Source of the DNA: Verrucomicrobiota bacterium
GTDB lineage: Bacteria > Verrucomicrobiota > Kiritimatiellia > RFP12 > UBA1067
Reading direction: 5' to 3'
Length of the DNA: 64,000 nt
Assembly: GCA_023269675.1 (NCBI GenBank)
Contig: JAHFSX010000011.1
Location: forward strand, 1 to 64,000
In this document: positions 9,106 to 18,078 of the stretch, one piece after another
Position numbering within the stretch: the first letter of the stretch is position 1
How the letters are laid out: every line of letters begins with the position of its first letter
The notes under the pieces: generated by a model
Databases searched by the model: none
Told to the model about the DNA's origin: nothing
What the model saw: only the letters and a program-made list of their open reading frames with translations
Made by a program: the position numbers and the translations under genes

Positions 9106-9960
9106 TCAGGGCGACACAGACACTTTCATCCGGTAGAACATCTGCGGCGCGGGGCTCCCGTGCGTCGCGCCGCTCCCGTCGCGCAGAACCTGCTGTCCGC
9201 CCGCGCCTTGGATGCCGGACTGCCCGGCCACGTCGCCCCACGCGCCCGACTGCAGGCTGGGCCGGCTCGACAGCGTATAGTAGCGCCGCGTGGAAGCTGG
9301 CCAGAAGGCCACCGACGGGGCCACCGGCGCGTCCGAGACCGCCACGATGCGCAGGTAAGAGCCCGCATCGTTCGGGTCCGTGTCGGCGACGTATTCCCTC
9401 CAGGCGGGCTCGCCGTCACCTTCGTCGTACGTCTCGTTCACGCCATAGTGATCCAGCCACCAGTTCGGCGTCCCCCACGCCTGCGCGTCGAACGCCAGGG
9501 TGCGGACGCCGTAGTCTGGCGCGGCGCCGCTGAACCGCAGCCAGCCGACATTCTCGCCCCAGGCGTGGCCCGCCAGGGCGCCGCTGGCGAAGTTCACCGT
9601 CACACCGCCGGATGCGGGGTCGAACTTGACCCAGCCGATGTTCTCGCCCCACGCGTAACCCGAGAGAACCCCCGCGCCGTCCAGGTTGACACCCCAGTCC
9701 GCGGCGCCCGTGTTGGGGTACGGCCCCGTGCCGGCGCCCAGCTTGATCCAGCCGACGTTCTCGCACCACGCGTAGCCCGAAAGCCAACCCGAGCTGCCGT
9801 CGAAGTGAATGAGCACACCGTCGCGGTTCGGCGCGGCATTCGCCCAGCCGATGTTCTCGCCCCAGGCCGTGTGTGCCGACGCGTCGACGCCGATGTTGCC
9901 GCCCCGCGCCGCGAGCGTTCCGGCCAGCAGAATCAGGATGGCCCTACGAATCCAACACAT
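9106..9960 (-). CDS. Exported protein with four WGEN(I/V)GW repeats
   Basis: A 284-residue protein of unknown function. After a signal peptide (about 1-20, MCWIRRAILILLAGTLAARG) it has four copies of a ~30-residue unit centred on AW[GC]EN[IV]GW (starting near residues 32, 64, 98, 132). Each is aromatic and glycine rich, as in a small beta-propeller or beta-solenoid. The C-terminal half carries an acidic DGEPAWREYVADTDPNDAGS stretch and a RRYYTLSSRPSLQSGAW segment of a kind often seen at the end of exported PVC proteins. AGGAG precedes the ATG. It is first in a two-gene unit with the SUMF1-like protein, which suggests a joint surface role (inference). Confidence 0.75.
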   Translation of the reverse strand: MCWIRRAILILLAGTLAARGGNIGVDASAHTAWGENIGWANAAPNRDGVLIHFDGSSGWLSGYAWCENVGWIKLGAGTGPYPNTGAADWGVNLDGAGVLSGYAWGENIGWVKFDPASGGVTVNFASGALAGHAWGENVGWLRFSGAAPDYGVRTLAFDAQAWGTPNWWLDHYGVNETYDEGDGEPAWREYVADTDPNDAGSYLRIVAVSDAPVAPSVAFWPASTRRYYTLSSRPSLQSGAWGDVAGQSGIQGAGGQQVLRDGSGATHGSPAPQMFYRMKVSVSP

Positions 9961-10459
9961 GTCGCGCTCCTGTCAGCCACGTTCGGCAGATGAAAATACT
10001 GTGGACCTCACAAAAAGATAAGTGAGGCATCATATTTATTAAACCTCCCCCCAACAAGCGAAATCGCGGAAATTTGAGGGCCGCTCCGATGGGTCAAGGG
10101 TGCGATTCAGTTTCGTTGAAACTGAGTCGCACCAAGGAGGATTGAGGAGCTGGAAGCGCAGAAGACCCTGAACAACCGTTTCTCGAGGCACTACGTTTGA
10201 CCTCATCTTAAAGACACGAACACGGGCTCTCGAGCATGGACGAACACATGCGCTGCCATGGCATTGCAACTCCTAACTCCTCCTTCGGGTGTGGATTCAA
10301 CGAAGTTGAATCACACCCATGGATCAAGCGCCTTTCAGCCTAAGCTTGTCGTAACGCCGTCAAAAACGGTAAAGTGTCGGGCAACCCAGGTTGAAACGGA
10401 ACCGCCGGCGCGCGAATGGCGAGGCGGGCGGGACCCCCAGCACACGAACCTCCAATCTT
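9961..10459. other. 499-bp intergenic region with inverted repeats and no convincing gene
   Basis: This stretch separates the divergent WGENIGW gene and the xylanase. It contains a short CCTCAC/GTGAGG inverted repeat (10006-10027) in an AT-rich patch upstream of the minus-strand gene, and a doublet of hairpins (10099-10318) annotated separately. The small minus-strand frame 10039-10269 overlaps the hairpins and has no recognisable protein features. Confidence 0.6.
10099..10318. repeat. REPIN-like doublet: two related hairpins in opposite orientation
   Basis: Hairpin 1 (10099-10133) is GGTGCGA, T, TCAGTTTC, loop GTT, GAAACTGA, G, TCGCACC. Hairpin 2 (10287-10318) is GGGTGTG, bulged G, ATTCAAC, loop GAA, GTTGAAT, CACACCC. 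The flanks also match in inverted orientation (AAGGAGGATTGAGGAG against AACTCCTAACTCCTCCTT reversed), so the ~220-bp unit is an inverted pair of related REP-like sequences around a ~150-bp core. Confidence 0.65.
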
Positions 10460-12232
10460 ATGAACACAAACCTCCTCACGCTCGCCCTCCTGCTTCCATG
10501 CCTCCTCTCCGCCACGCCCGCGCCGGAAGGCGGCACGCCGGCCGTCCCGACCAACGCCATCGCCACGCTGCGCGCGGTGTCCACCTCGGCGTGCGGCACG
10601 CTGACGCGCGTCAAGGCCGAAGGCCAGACGTTCGCCGAAGCCGTGCGCTGCGAGGTCGCCACGCGCCCCGCCAACCCGTGGGACCTCCAGTTCCAGTTCC
10701 GCACCACCCGCAAGATCGAGAAGGGCGAGGTGCTCTGGGCGCGCTTCTATGCGCGCACGCTCGCGGCCAAGACCGAAAGCGGCGAGGGCCGGGTCTGCGC
10801 GATTTTTGAGAAAGCCGGTCCTCCGCACGACAAGTCTCTCAGTCTCGACCTCGATCTCGGACGCGAGTGGAAGGAGTTCTGCCTGCCGTTCAAGAGCCTC
10901 GGGACCTACGAGGCCGGAAAAGCCGGGGCGGGTTTTCATCTCGGCGCACTGGAGCAGACCGTCGAGATCGCGGACTTCGAGCTCTATGCGTTCGGCAAGG
11001 GCTTCGACATGACGCGCCTGCCGCGCACCCGCGTCTTTTACGCGGGCCAGGCCGCCGACGCGCCCTGGCGCGCGGCGGCCGACGCCCGCATCGATAAATT
11101 CCGCAAAGCCGATCTCGCGGTCGCCGTGTCCGACGCGTCGGGGAACCCGCTGCCGGCCGCGAAAGTCGCCGTGACGATGAAGCGCCACGCCTTCGGCTGG
11201 GGCTCCGCCGTGACCGTCCGGGGAATCCTGAACCCGGACGCCGACGGCGAGAAGTACCGCGAGATCATCGCGAAGCTCTACACGCGCGTCGTGTTCGAGA
11301 ACGACCTCAAGTGGCAGAGCTGGGACAACCCCGCCAACCACGCGAAGATCCTGCAGGCCACCGACTGGCTGCGGGCGCGGAACATCGAGGTGCGCGGCCA
11401 CAACCTCATCTGGCCCTCGTGGAGTAACTCGCCGCGGGATCTGCCGAAGCTCAAGGACGACCCCGAGGCGCTGCGCCGCCGCATCAACAGCCACATCGAA
11501 AACGAGGTCAGCACCATGAAGGGCCGCCTCGTCGACTGGGACGTGATCAACGAGCCGTACAACAACAACGACGTGATGAAGGTGCTCGGCGATGCCGAGA
11601 TGATCGCCTGGTTCAAGCTCGCCCGCCAGTGCGACCCCGACGTGAGGCTGACGCTCAACGATTACGCGATCCTCTCGGGTGGCGGCCTGGACACCCGTCA
11701 TCAAGACCACTTCGAGAAGACGCTGCGCTTCCTCAAGGACGGCGGCGCCCCGATCACAGGACTGGGCATGCAGTCGCACTTCGGCGGCACGCCCACCCCG
11801 CCGGAGAAGATGCTGGCGATCCTTGACCGCTTCGCCGCGCTCGGGCTCGACATCTCCATCACCGAGCACGACATCGACACCGCCGACGAGCAGCTCCAGG
11901 CGGACTTCACCCGCGATTTCCTGACCACCGTCTTCAGCCACCCGTCGGTCACCGCGGTTCTGACCTGGGGCTTCTGGGAGAACTCGCACTGGCGCCCGAA
12001 CGCGGCCTACTACCGCAGCGACTGGTCCGTCAAGCCCGCCGGCCAGGCCTGGCTCGACCTCGTGACGAAAAAGTGGTGGACGAACCACACGGCCGAGACG
12101 GGCGCGGACGGCACGGTCCGCACGCGCGGCTTTCTGGGCGACTACGAGATCACCGTCACGCACGGCGGCGTCACGAAGACGGTTCCGGCCCGGCTGACGA
12201 AGGCGGGAGCGAAGGTCGACGTGCGGCTCTAA
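10460..12232 (+). CDS. Exported GH10 endo-beta-1,4-xylanase
   Basis: Retaining endoxylanase that cuts the xylan backbone outside the cytoplasm. The 590 residues comprise a signal peptide (about 1-19), an N-terminal beta-sandwich resembling a carbohydrate-binding module (about 35-180), an Ig-like linker (about 218-250, VAVSDASGNPLPAAKVAVTM then RHAFGWGSA), and a GH10 barrel (about 262-550). WDVINEP gives acid/base Glu365, DISITEHDID gives nucleophile Glu469, and RGHNLIWPSW is the usual GH10 substrate-site segment. A short Ig-like tail may close the chain. Start chosen as the ATG directly before the signal peptide, although no clear Shine-Dalgarno precedes it. It stands alone on the plus strand but fits functionally with the GH115, GH39 and uronate genes downstream. 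Confidence 0.93.
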   Translation: MNTNLLTLALLLPCLLSATPAPEGGTPAVPTNAIATLRAVSTSACGTLTRVKAEGQTFAEAVRCEVATRPANPWDLQFQFRTTRKIEKGEVLWARFYARTLAAKTESGEGRVCAIFEKAGPPHDKSLSLDLDLGREWKEFCLPFKSLGTYEAGKAGAGFHLGALEQTVEIADFELYAFGKGFDMTRLPRTRVFYAGQAADAPWRAAADARIDKFRKADLAVAVSDASGNPLPAAKVAVTMKRHAFGWGSAVTVRGILNPDADGEKYREIIAKLYTRVVFENDLKWQSWDNPANHAKILQATDWLRARNIEVRGHNLIWPSWSNSPRDLPKLKDDPEALRRRINSHIENEVSTMKGRLVDWDVINEPYNNNDVMKVLGDAEMIAWFKLARQCDPDVRLTLNDYAILSGGGLDTRHQDHFEKTLRFLKDGGAPITGLGMQSHFGGTPTPPEKMLAILDRFAALGLDISITEHDIDTADEQLQADFTRDFLTTVFSHPSVTAVLTWGFWENSHWRPNAAYYRSDWSVKPAGQAWLDLVTKKWWTNHTAETGADGTVRTRGFLGDYEITVTHGGVTKTVPARLTKAGAKVDVRL

Positions 12233-12437
12233 GGGCGATCCCGCGCTTCGAGACAAGGACGGGGCGCGCCACCCCGCGCGTCCGAGTCGCGTGCTCGGAA
12301 AGCCCGCGCCACCGGCAGCCCGCGATCTCCGAGCGCGGCGGACGGTTCGGAGCCCCTTGGTAATTTTTTTTCATAATCTTTATCTTTCAAAAAAGTTACC
12401 TCTCCGTTTGTTCCCGTTCCGCTGGCAGCGGGCTAAC

Positions 12438-12459
12438 TCCTGACATCGTCTTGTCAGGA
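12438..12459. promoter_or_regulatory. Perfect 8-bp inverted repeat upstream of the propeller gene
   Basis: TCCTGACA (12438-12445), a 6-nt loop, TGTCAGGA (12452-12459), about 70 bp upstream of the ATG at 12527. It lies in an AT-richer patch of the 294-bp gap after the xylanase. It could be an operator, or a terminator-like hairpin; there is no strong T-tract after it. Confidence 0.4.
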
Positions 12460-12526
12460 ATCCGCTTTCTATGCGACCGTTTCCGGTGTATCCTTTCACC
12501 CATTATTTCTTAATGGGAGGACGGAC

Positions 12527-13438
12527 ATGCACAATCTCACACGCGCCTTGGGCGCCAGCTTGGCCCTCGCGCTTGCCGCTGCGGCGGACGACACGTCGTT
12601 CATGAAAGGCAAGCGCTTCGCGGTCGGCGACTACTCCAGCGGCAAAGTCTGCATCGTCGAGGCGGACGGCACGGTCGGCTGGGAGCAGAAAGCCCCCAAC
12701 TGCAACGACCTCTGGATCCTGCCCGGCGGCTCGCTCCTCTTCTCCACCGGCCACGGCGTCAAAGAGGTCGCCAAGGACGGCACCGTCAAATTCGAATACA
12801 AGAGCGCGGCGGAGATCTACGCCGTGCAGCGCCTCGCCAACGGCAACACGTTTGTGGGCGAGTGCACCACCGGGCGGCTGCTCGAGCTCGCGCCGGACAA
12901 CACCGTCGTGAAAGAGCTCGCCCTCCTGCCCGCCGACAAACCGGGCGGCCACGCCTACATCCGCAACGCGCGCGCGCTCAAGAACGGCAACTATCTGGTC
13001 GCCCACTACGGCGGGAAATACGTGACCGAATACGCGCCGGACGGCAAAGCGGTCTGGACCGTCAAGACCCCGGGCGGGCCGCACAGCGTCGCGCGCCTCG
13101 CCAGCGGCAACACCCTGATCGCCTGCGGCGACAGCGGCACGCCCTGCCTGATCGAGGTCAATCCCACGGGCCAGACCGTCTGGGAGGTCAGCAACAAGGA
13201 CCTGCCCGACCAGCCGCTGAAATTCCTGACCGGCTTCCAGAAGCTGCCCAACGGCAACGTGCTCATCAGCAACTGGCTCGGCCACGGGAAGTTCGGCACC
13301 GCGCCCCACCTGCTGGAGATCACGCCCGACAAGAAGGTGGTCTGGACGTATGCCGACCACAAAACCTTTAAAACCATCTCCACCGTGCAGGTCTTCGCCG
13401 AGGGCGACACCGCCGTGGACGGCGAAGGCACGCATTGA
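12527..13438 (+). CDS. Exported beta-propeller protein (PQQ/NHL-like repeats)
   Basis: A 303-residue exported protein of unknown substrate. A short signal peptide (about 1-20) is followed by ~6 repeats with an [LAK]xNGN[TY]L[VI] or DGKxVW pattern (RLANGNTFVGE, LKNGNYLVAH, RLASGNTLIACG, LPNGNVLISN, EYAPDGKAVW, EITPDKKVVW). This is typical of a six- or seven-bladed propeller. No catalytic motif is recognisable, so it may be a binding protein rather than an enzyme. GGGAGG precedes the ATG by 6 nt. It ends before a palindromic repeat that separates it from rnd. Confidence 0.8.
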   Translation: MHNLTRALGASLALALAAAADDTSFMKGKRFAVGDYSSGKVCIVEADGTVGWEQKAPNCNDLWILPGGSLLFSTGHGVKEVAKDGTVKFEYKSAAEIYAVQRLANGNTFVGECTTGRLLELAPDNTVVKELALLPADKPGGHAYIRNARALKNGNYLVAHYGGKYVTEYAPDGKAVWTVKTPGGPHSVARLASGNTLIACGDSGTPCLIEVNPTGQTVWEVSNKDLPDQPLKFLTGFQKLPNGNVLISNWLGHGKFGTAPHLLEITPDKKVVWTYADHKTFKTISTVQVFAEGDTAVDGEGTH

Positions 13439-13455
13439 ACGACGCGTGAGCATCC

Positions 13456-13534
13456 AACACGAAGACACCAAGACACCAAGAAGACTGGCGCGCGGAAAAC
13501 TTCCCGCACTTTACGTCTTCGTGTCTTTGTGTTT
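13456..13534. repeat. Inverted repeat of the CACCAAGA family
   Basis: AACACGAAGACACC with AAGACACCAAGAAG (from 13456) faces GTCTTCGTGTCTTTGTGTTT (to about 13534) across a ~35-nt loop. It is the same kind of element as 2738-2832 and may end transcription of the propeller gene. Confidence 0.7.
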
Positions 13535-13597
13535 AATCCATCAGGTCACACATCCAGTGTTTTTGCCCGCATCACACGAAAGACGAAGGATAAACCA

Positions 13598-14710
13598 GTG
13601 CCCGAAGCCGAACTGATCACAACCTCCGCGGAGCTTGAACGGGTGGCGGAACGCCTGCTGCAAGCGGACGCCGTCGCCGTCGACACGGAATTCTTCTGGG
13701 AGCGCACCTTCTATCCGATCCTCGGGCTGGTGCAGCTCGCAACCGGCGACGGCGCGTGCTGGCTGGTGGACACCGTGCGCATCAAGGACATCGGCGCCTT
13801 AGGCCCGGTGCTCGCCTCCCCGGCCATCACCAAGGTGCTGCACGATGCGCCCCAGGATCTGGGCATCCTGGCCCGCGCGACCGGCGCCTCGCCGCGTCAG
13901 ATTTTCGACACCCGCCTCGCCGCCGGGTTCGCCGGGTTCGGCGCGACCTGCTCGCTGCAGGCTTTGCTGCGCGAGGCGCTGGGCATCGAGCTGTCCAAAG
14001 CCGAGACCCGCTCCGACTGGCTGCGGCGCCCGCTCAGCGCCAATCAGGTGCGTTACGCCGCCGACGACGTGCTCCACCTGCTCGCGCTGCGCGAGAAGCT
14101 GCTGGCCAGCTGCGCCAGCGACACCGTGCGCGCGTGGCTGTGCGACGACCTGGCGCGGATGGATGATCCGGCCGCGTATCAGGACCGCGACCCGCGGCTG
14201 ATGTACCTGCGGGTCAAGGGCTTCGCCCGCCTCAACGCGCGCCAGCTCGCGGTCCTGCGCGAACTCGCGGTGTGGCGCGAGGCGGAGTCGCGCCTGCGCG
14301 ACTGGCCGCGCGGCCACATCCTGCCGGACGACATCCTAGTTGAGCTCGCGCAGGCGGTCCCCGCTGACCGCAAGGCGCTCGCGGGCGTGCAGGACCTGCC
14401 GCGCAACATCCCCGACACCGTGCTCGCCGACCTGCTGGCGGCTGTGGCGCAAGGCGTGTCCGTGCCCGACGCGGAGTGTCCGCAGCCGACGCCCGACGAC
14501 TTCGTCGCGAAGCGCGCGCTCAAGGCTCCCAGCGACCGGCTTCTGGCCCACATCAGCGCCGCCTGCGCGGCGTACAACATCGACCCCGCCCTGGTGGCCT
14601 CGCGCGCCGACGCCGACACGTTTGTGCGTCAGCTCACCGAGGGCACCGCCGCAAACCACCCGCTCACTCAGGGCTGGCGCCAAGCCTTTGTCGCTGACTT
14701 TACTCTTTGA
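13598..14710 (+). CDS. rnd: Ribonuclease D
   Basis: 3'-5' exoribonuclease of the DEDDy family, involved in trimming tRNA and other stable RNAs. The 370 residues match RNase D length. Exonuclease motifs are visible: AVDTEFFWERTFYP (Exo I), LHDAPQDLGIL (Exo II) and RYAADDVLHLLAL (Exo III with the Tyr). Two HRDC-like helical domains follow (about 205-285 and 290-370). The GTG at 13598, preceded by AAGGA at 7 nt, gives the expected N-terminus; an upstream in-frame GTG would start inside the palindrome. A housekeeping gene among exported-protein genes; no operon partner. Confidence 0.92.
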   Translation: MPEAELITTSAELERVAERLLQADAVAVDTEFFWERTFYPILGLVQLATGDGACWLVDTVRIKDIGALGPVLASPAITKVLHDAPQDLGILARATGASPRQIFDTRLAAGFAGFGATCSLQALLREALGIELSKAETRSDWLRRPLSANQVRYAADDVLHLLALREKLLASCASDTVRAWLCDDLARMDDPAAYQDRDPRLMYLRVKGFARLNARQLAVLRELAVWREAESRLRDWPRGHILPDDILVELAQAVPADRKALAGVQDLPRNIPDTVLADLLAAVAQGVSVPDAECPQPTPDDFVAKRALKAPSDRLLAHISAACAAYNIDPALVASRADADTFVRQLTEGTAANHPLTQGWRQAFVADFTL

Positions 14711-14711
14711 G

Positions 14712-14775
14712 TCTGGAGCGCGGGCGCCCCCGCGAGCCGTTACGCTGCGGCTCGCGGGGACGCCCGCCCTCCAGA
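14712..14775. repeat. GC-rich long hairpin after rnd
   Basis: TCTGGAGCG, CGGGCGCC and CCCGCGAGCCG in the left arm pair with CGGCTCGCGGGG, CGCCCG and CTCCAGAGG in the right arm around an ~8-nt loop. It lies in the 99-bp gap between rnd and the next gene, one base after the rnd stop. It may serve as a terminator, and its form suggests another dispersed palindrome. Confidence 0.65.
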
Positions 14776-14809
14776 GGGAAACAACCTCCGAATCTTCGAG
14801 AGAAATCGT

Positions 14810-16438
14810 ATGCTCAAATCCGCCGCCTCCTGTCTGACCGTGATCGCCGCGTTACTGCCGCCGCTCGCGCCTGCGGCCGACTGGCCGCAATGGGGCGGAC
14901 GCGACGCGCGCAACTTCGTGTCGGAGGAGACCGGGCTTCCGGCCTCGTTCCGGCCCGACCGCACGGACGTCACGAACAGCGTCACCACCCTCGTGCCCGG
15001 CGAGAACCTGAAGTGGTCGGCCCCGCTCGGAACCCAGGCCTACGTCACGCCCGCCGTGTCGCAGGGCAAGGTTTTCATCGGCGCCAACGACGGGCTGGTC
15101 GACCCGGCCCGCTTCACCAAAACCCGTGGCAGCGTGCTCGACTGCCTCGACGAGGCCACCGGCGCGCGGCTCTGGCGCCTCGTGATACCCATGCTCCGCA
15201 CCAGCAACAAGCAGTTCAACTACGACGACATGAACCTCGGTCTCTGCTCGTCGCCCACCGTGGACGGCAACCGCGTCTACGTGGTCGGCAGCCGCGGCGA
15301 TGTGCTCTGCCTCGACATCAACGGCCAGGCCGACGGCAACGCGGGCCCCTTCACCGACGAGGGCCACTACATGTGGGACACGCGCGTCTTCCCCGACAAG
15401 CCGGGCCGCTTCGACGCCACGAACACGCCGCCGCTGCCGCCGCCGGCCGCGCTGCAGCCCGGCGACGCCGACATCGTCTGGCGCTACGACTTCATCGAGA
15501 CGCTGGACGTCTGGCCGCAGGACGCCGTCGACTGCTCGATCCTCGTGTACGGCGACTACCTCTTCGTCTGCACCTGTAACGGCGTGGACAAGTCGCACAA
15601 GCGCATCCCCTCGCCCCAGGCGCCCGACATGATCGTGCTCGACAAGCGGACCGGCAAGCTCGTGGCCGTGATCGACCAGGCGCTCGGTACCGCGATCTTC
15701 CACGGCGACTGGTCCTCGCCGACGCTCGGCCGCGTCAACGGGCGGGACCTGATCGTCTGGGGCGGCGGCGACGGCGTCTGCTACGCGTTCGACCCGCGTT
15801 TCGAGCCCGGGCTGGGCGGCGCGCCGGGCGTATTGAAGAAGGTCTGGTGGTTCGACTGCAACCCGCCTCAGAACAAGTTCAAGGACGGGCAGCGGCTGCC
15901 CTACAACAAAGGCGGGATCGGCCCCAGCGAGATCAACTCCACCCCGGTGGTGGCCAACGGCCGCGTCTACGTGGCCGTGGGGCAGGACAGCCGCCACGGC
16001 ACGGGCAAAGGCTGCTTCACCTGCTTCGACGCCACGCAGACCGGCGACGTCACCGCGACGGCCAAGATCTGGCAGAACTTCGACGTGGACCGCAGCTTCT
16101 CAAGCGCGGCGGTGACGAAAGACGGGCTGGTGTTCATGGCCGACTACACGGGCATCCTGCGCTGCCTCGACGCCGACACCGGCAAGGAGTACTGGGCGCA
16201 CGACCTCAAGGGCCGCGTCTTCTGCTCGCCGTTCTGCGCCGACGGCCGGGTCTACATCGGCACCGAAGCCGGCCGCCTGACCGTGGCCGGGGCCACGCGC
16301 GAGAAGAAGATCCTCGCGGAGGTGCGTTTTGACGGCCCCATCTATGCCACGCCGGTGGCCGCCAACGGGGTGCTCTACATCGCCTCGCAGCGCAAGCTCT
16401 ACGCCTTCCAGGCGGGTCCGGCTCAGCCCAAGAGGTGA
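14810..16438 (+). CDS. Exported PQQ-like beta-propeller protein
   Basis: The 542 residues start with a signal peptide (about 1-22) and then DWPQWGGRDARNFVSEETGLP, the standard opening of PVC-type PQQ-binding-like propellers. Blade motifs recur: AVSQGKVFIGANDGL, VDGNRVYVVGSRGDVLCLD, VNGRDLIVWGGGDGVCYAFD, VANGRVYVAVGQD, TKDGLVFMADYTGILRCLDADTGKEYW, CADGRVYIGTEAGRL, AANGVLYIASQRKLYAF. Known relatives are either quinoprotein dehydrogenase-like or purely structural (BamB-like). I see no membrane anchor and no clear PQQ-ligand set, so the activity is open. Its 3' end overlaps the convergent FMN oxidoreductase gene by 16 nt. Confidence 0.85.
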   Translation: MLKSAASCLTVIAALLPPLAPAADWPQWGGRDARNFVSEETGLPASFRPDRTDVTNSVTTLVPGENLKWSAPLGTQAYVTPAVSQGKVFIGANDGLVDPARFTKTRGSVLDCLDEATGARLWRLVIPMLRTSNKQFNYDDMNLGLCSSPTVDGNRVYVVGSRGDVLCLDINGQADGNAGPFTDEGHYMWDTRVFPDKPGRFDATNTPPLPPPAALQPGDADIVWRYDFIETLDVWPQDAVDCSILVYGDYLFVCTCNGVDKSHKRIPSPQAPDMIVLDKRTGKLVAVIDQALGTAIFHGDWSSPTLGRVNGRDLIVWGGGDGVCYAFDPRFEPGLGGAPGVLKKVWWFDCNPPQNKFKDGQRLPYNKGGIGPSEINSTPVVANGRVYVAVGQDSRHGTGKGCFTCFDATQTGDVTATAKIWQNFDVDRSFSSAAVTKDGLVFMADYTGILRCLDADTGKEYWAHDLKGRVFCSPFCADGRVYIGTEAGRLTVAGATREKKILAEVRFDGPIYATPVAANGVLYIASQRKLYAFQAGPAQPKR

Positions 16439-17850
16439 TGGACCACATCGGCCGCCGTGTAGTCCGGATGCTCGGCCGTACAGAAGCGCCCGATGTTGGC
16501 GAAATCGTCGCCCAGCGTCAGGATGCACGGCTCAACGCCGCCGCCCGGCAGGCGCTGCCCCAGGCCGATGTTGGCGAAGAGGCCGTTGCAGACGCACTTG
16601 CGGCCGACCGTGTCCTCGATCTTGCCGCCCTTGGCCAGATAGGCCGCCACCGGTTCCGCCGGGCAGCGGAACCCGACGGAGCCGTCTTCTTTGCGGTAGG
16701 CCTCGCGCAGGAAGCCCATCTCGCAGACTCTGCGGCGCCCCTCGTAGACCGAAGCCTCGGAAAGCGTCCCCTCCAGTTGCGCGACCTTGAACGGGAACCC
16801 CGTGGGGGAAGCCACCGGGTCGGTGAAGGCCCGCGCCTCGCCGGCCAAAGCCTTGCGGATCAGGGCCAGCCTGACCTCCGCCGTCAGCCCCGACTCCACG
16901 CAGAGCGCGAAGGCCGTGCCGACCTGCACGCCGGCCGCGCCCTCGGCCAGGGCGGCCTGCAGCGCCTCCGGCGAGCCGCAGGCGCCGCCCAGCCAGAAGG
17001 GCAGGCCGATCTTGCGCATCGCCTCCAGATTGACCACGTCGCGCGGCCCGTAGATCGGCTGGCCGTCCGGCGTCAGATGCAGCTGCCCGCGCGGCGGCGC
17101 GTTGTGTCCGCCCGCCAAAGGCCCTTCGATCACAAAGCCCTCGACGCTGCCGCCCGCTTTGCGGAGCAGCATGGTGGCCAGCGTGTCGGAGGAGATGATC
17201 GGCAGGAAATCCGGCCGCTTCAGCGGCGGCAGATCGATCCCGTCCTCGAGGTAGACGGCCGGATCGAACACGGTGTGGCACAAGGTGTCCGGCAGCGCGC
17301 CCTGCACCTTGATCGGATAGGTGGCCGCCTGATGCCGCGCCAAGACGTCCAGCACGCGCGGCATCTCGACGGGAATGCCGGCTCCCACGATGACGACCGC
17401 GACGCCCGCCAGCATCGCGCCGTACATGGACGGCAGGTGCGGCAGCTGGATCTTTTCAAGATAGTTGATGCCGACCGGGTTGGAGTGCCCCTCGCGCGCC
17501 AGGAAAACCTCGACGTAATTCGCGACGATGCACAGCTCATCCATCCAGCGGTTGCTCTTGATCGTGTGCACGATCACCGGCTTGTAAGGCGCATCCGGGG
17601 GCTTGCCGCCCGGCACAAACAGGGCGTCCAGAATGCGCTGGGCCATCTGCGGGATGGGGAAGTGGGCGAGGGCGCGGCGCATCTCGCCGCCCAAATCGCC
17701 GTCCTGCAGACGACGCGCGAGAACCTGGTCAAGTCCGGTCCCCGACACGACGCCGAGCTGCCCGATCCGCGAAACGGCCTGCGCGAGGCGCCAGTTGGAA
17801 ACGCCGACGCCCATGCCGCCCTGAATGATTTTTGGAAGCGCAATATGCAT
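16423..17850 (-). CDS. FMN-dependent nitronate monooxygenase / enoyl-reductase-like TIM-barrel protein
   Basis: The 475 residues belong to the 2-nitropropane dioxygenase (NPD) superfamily of flavin TIM barrels: PKIIQGGMGVGVSNWRLA at the N-terminus, IVGAGIP (phosphate loop), EGPLAGGHNAPPRG (FMN contact region) and GGACGSPEALQAALAEGAAG followed by VQVGTAF. A ~110-residue C-terminal extension carries several cysteines (FRCPAEP, RKCVCNG) and makes it longer than ordinary nitronate monooxygenases. This recalls the larger PfaD-type branch. The substrate is not deducible. It is convergent with the upstream propeller gene and separate from the uronate genes. Confidence 0.75.
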   Translation of the reverse strand: MHIALPKIIQGGMGVGVSNWRLAQAVSRIGQLGVVSGTGLDQVLARRLQDGDLGGEMRRALAHFPIPQMAQRILDALFVPGGKPPDAPYKPVIVHTIKSNRWMDELCIVANYVEVFLAREGHSNPVGINYLEKIQLPHLPSMYGAMLAGVAVVIVGAGIPVEMPRVLDVLARHQAATYPIKVQGALPDTLCHTVFDPAVYLEDGIDLPPLKRPDFLPIISSDTLATMLLRKAGGSVEGFVIEGPLAGGHNAPPRGQLHLTPDGQPIYGPRDVVNLEAMRKIGLPFWLGGACGSPEALQAALAEGAAGVQVGTAFALCVESGLTAEVRLALIRKALAGEARAFTDPVASPTGFPFKVAQLEGTLSEASVYEGRRRVCEMGFLREAYRKEDGSVGFRCPAEPVAAYLAKGGKIEDTVGRKCVCNGLFANIGLGQRLPGGGVEPCILTLGDDFANIGRFCTAEHPDYTAADVVHHLLG

Positions 17851-18078
17851 GCTGATAACCTATCTTGATGCCGTAAGTGAAAATCCTATTGACCGCTCGA
17901 ACCCACTGTTGTGCGCCGATCCGGCTGTAAAAACCGCCGATTCCTGAAAACAGAGGCAGGCCTCCTATCAATTCGGGAGAAGATTTTAGCATGGTCAGGT
18001 GATTTGTCTACCCAATTCTCCAGCCGCGGCGGGACGTTATGGCCCGCGGCGGCCCGCCCGGCGCCGGACGCGCCCCCC

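Noticed and set aside
10039..10269. 76-codon minus-strand gene
   Set aside because: Overlaps the REPIN-like hairpins, lacks a ribosome site and has no recognisable features.
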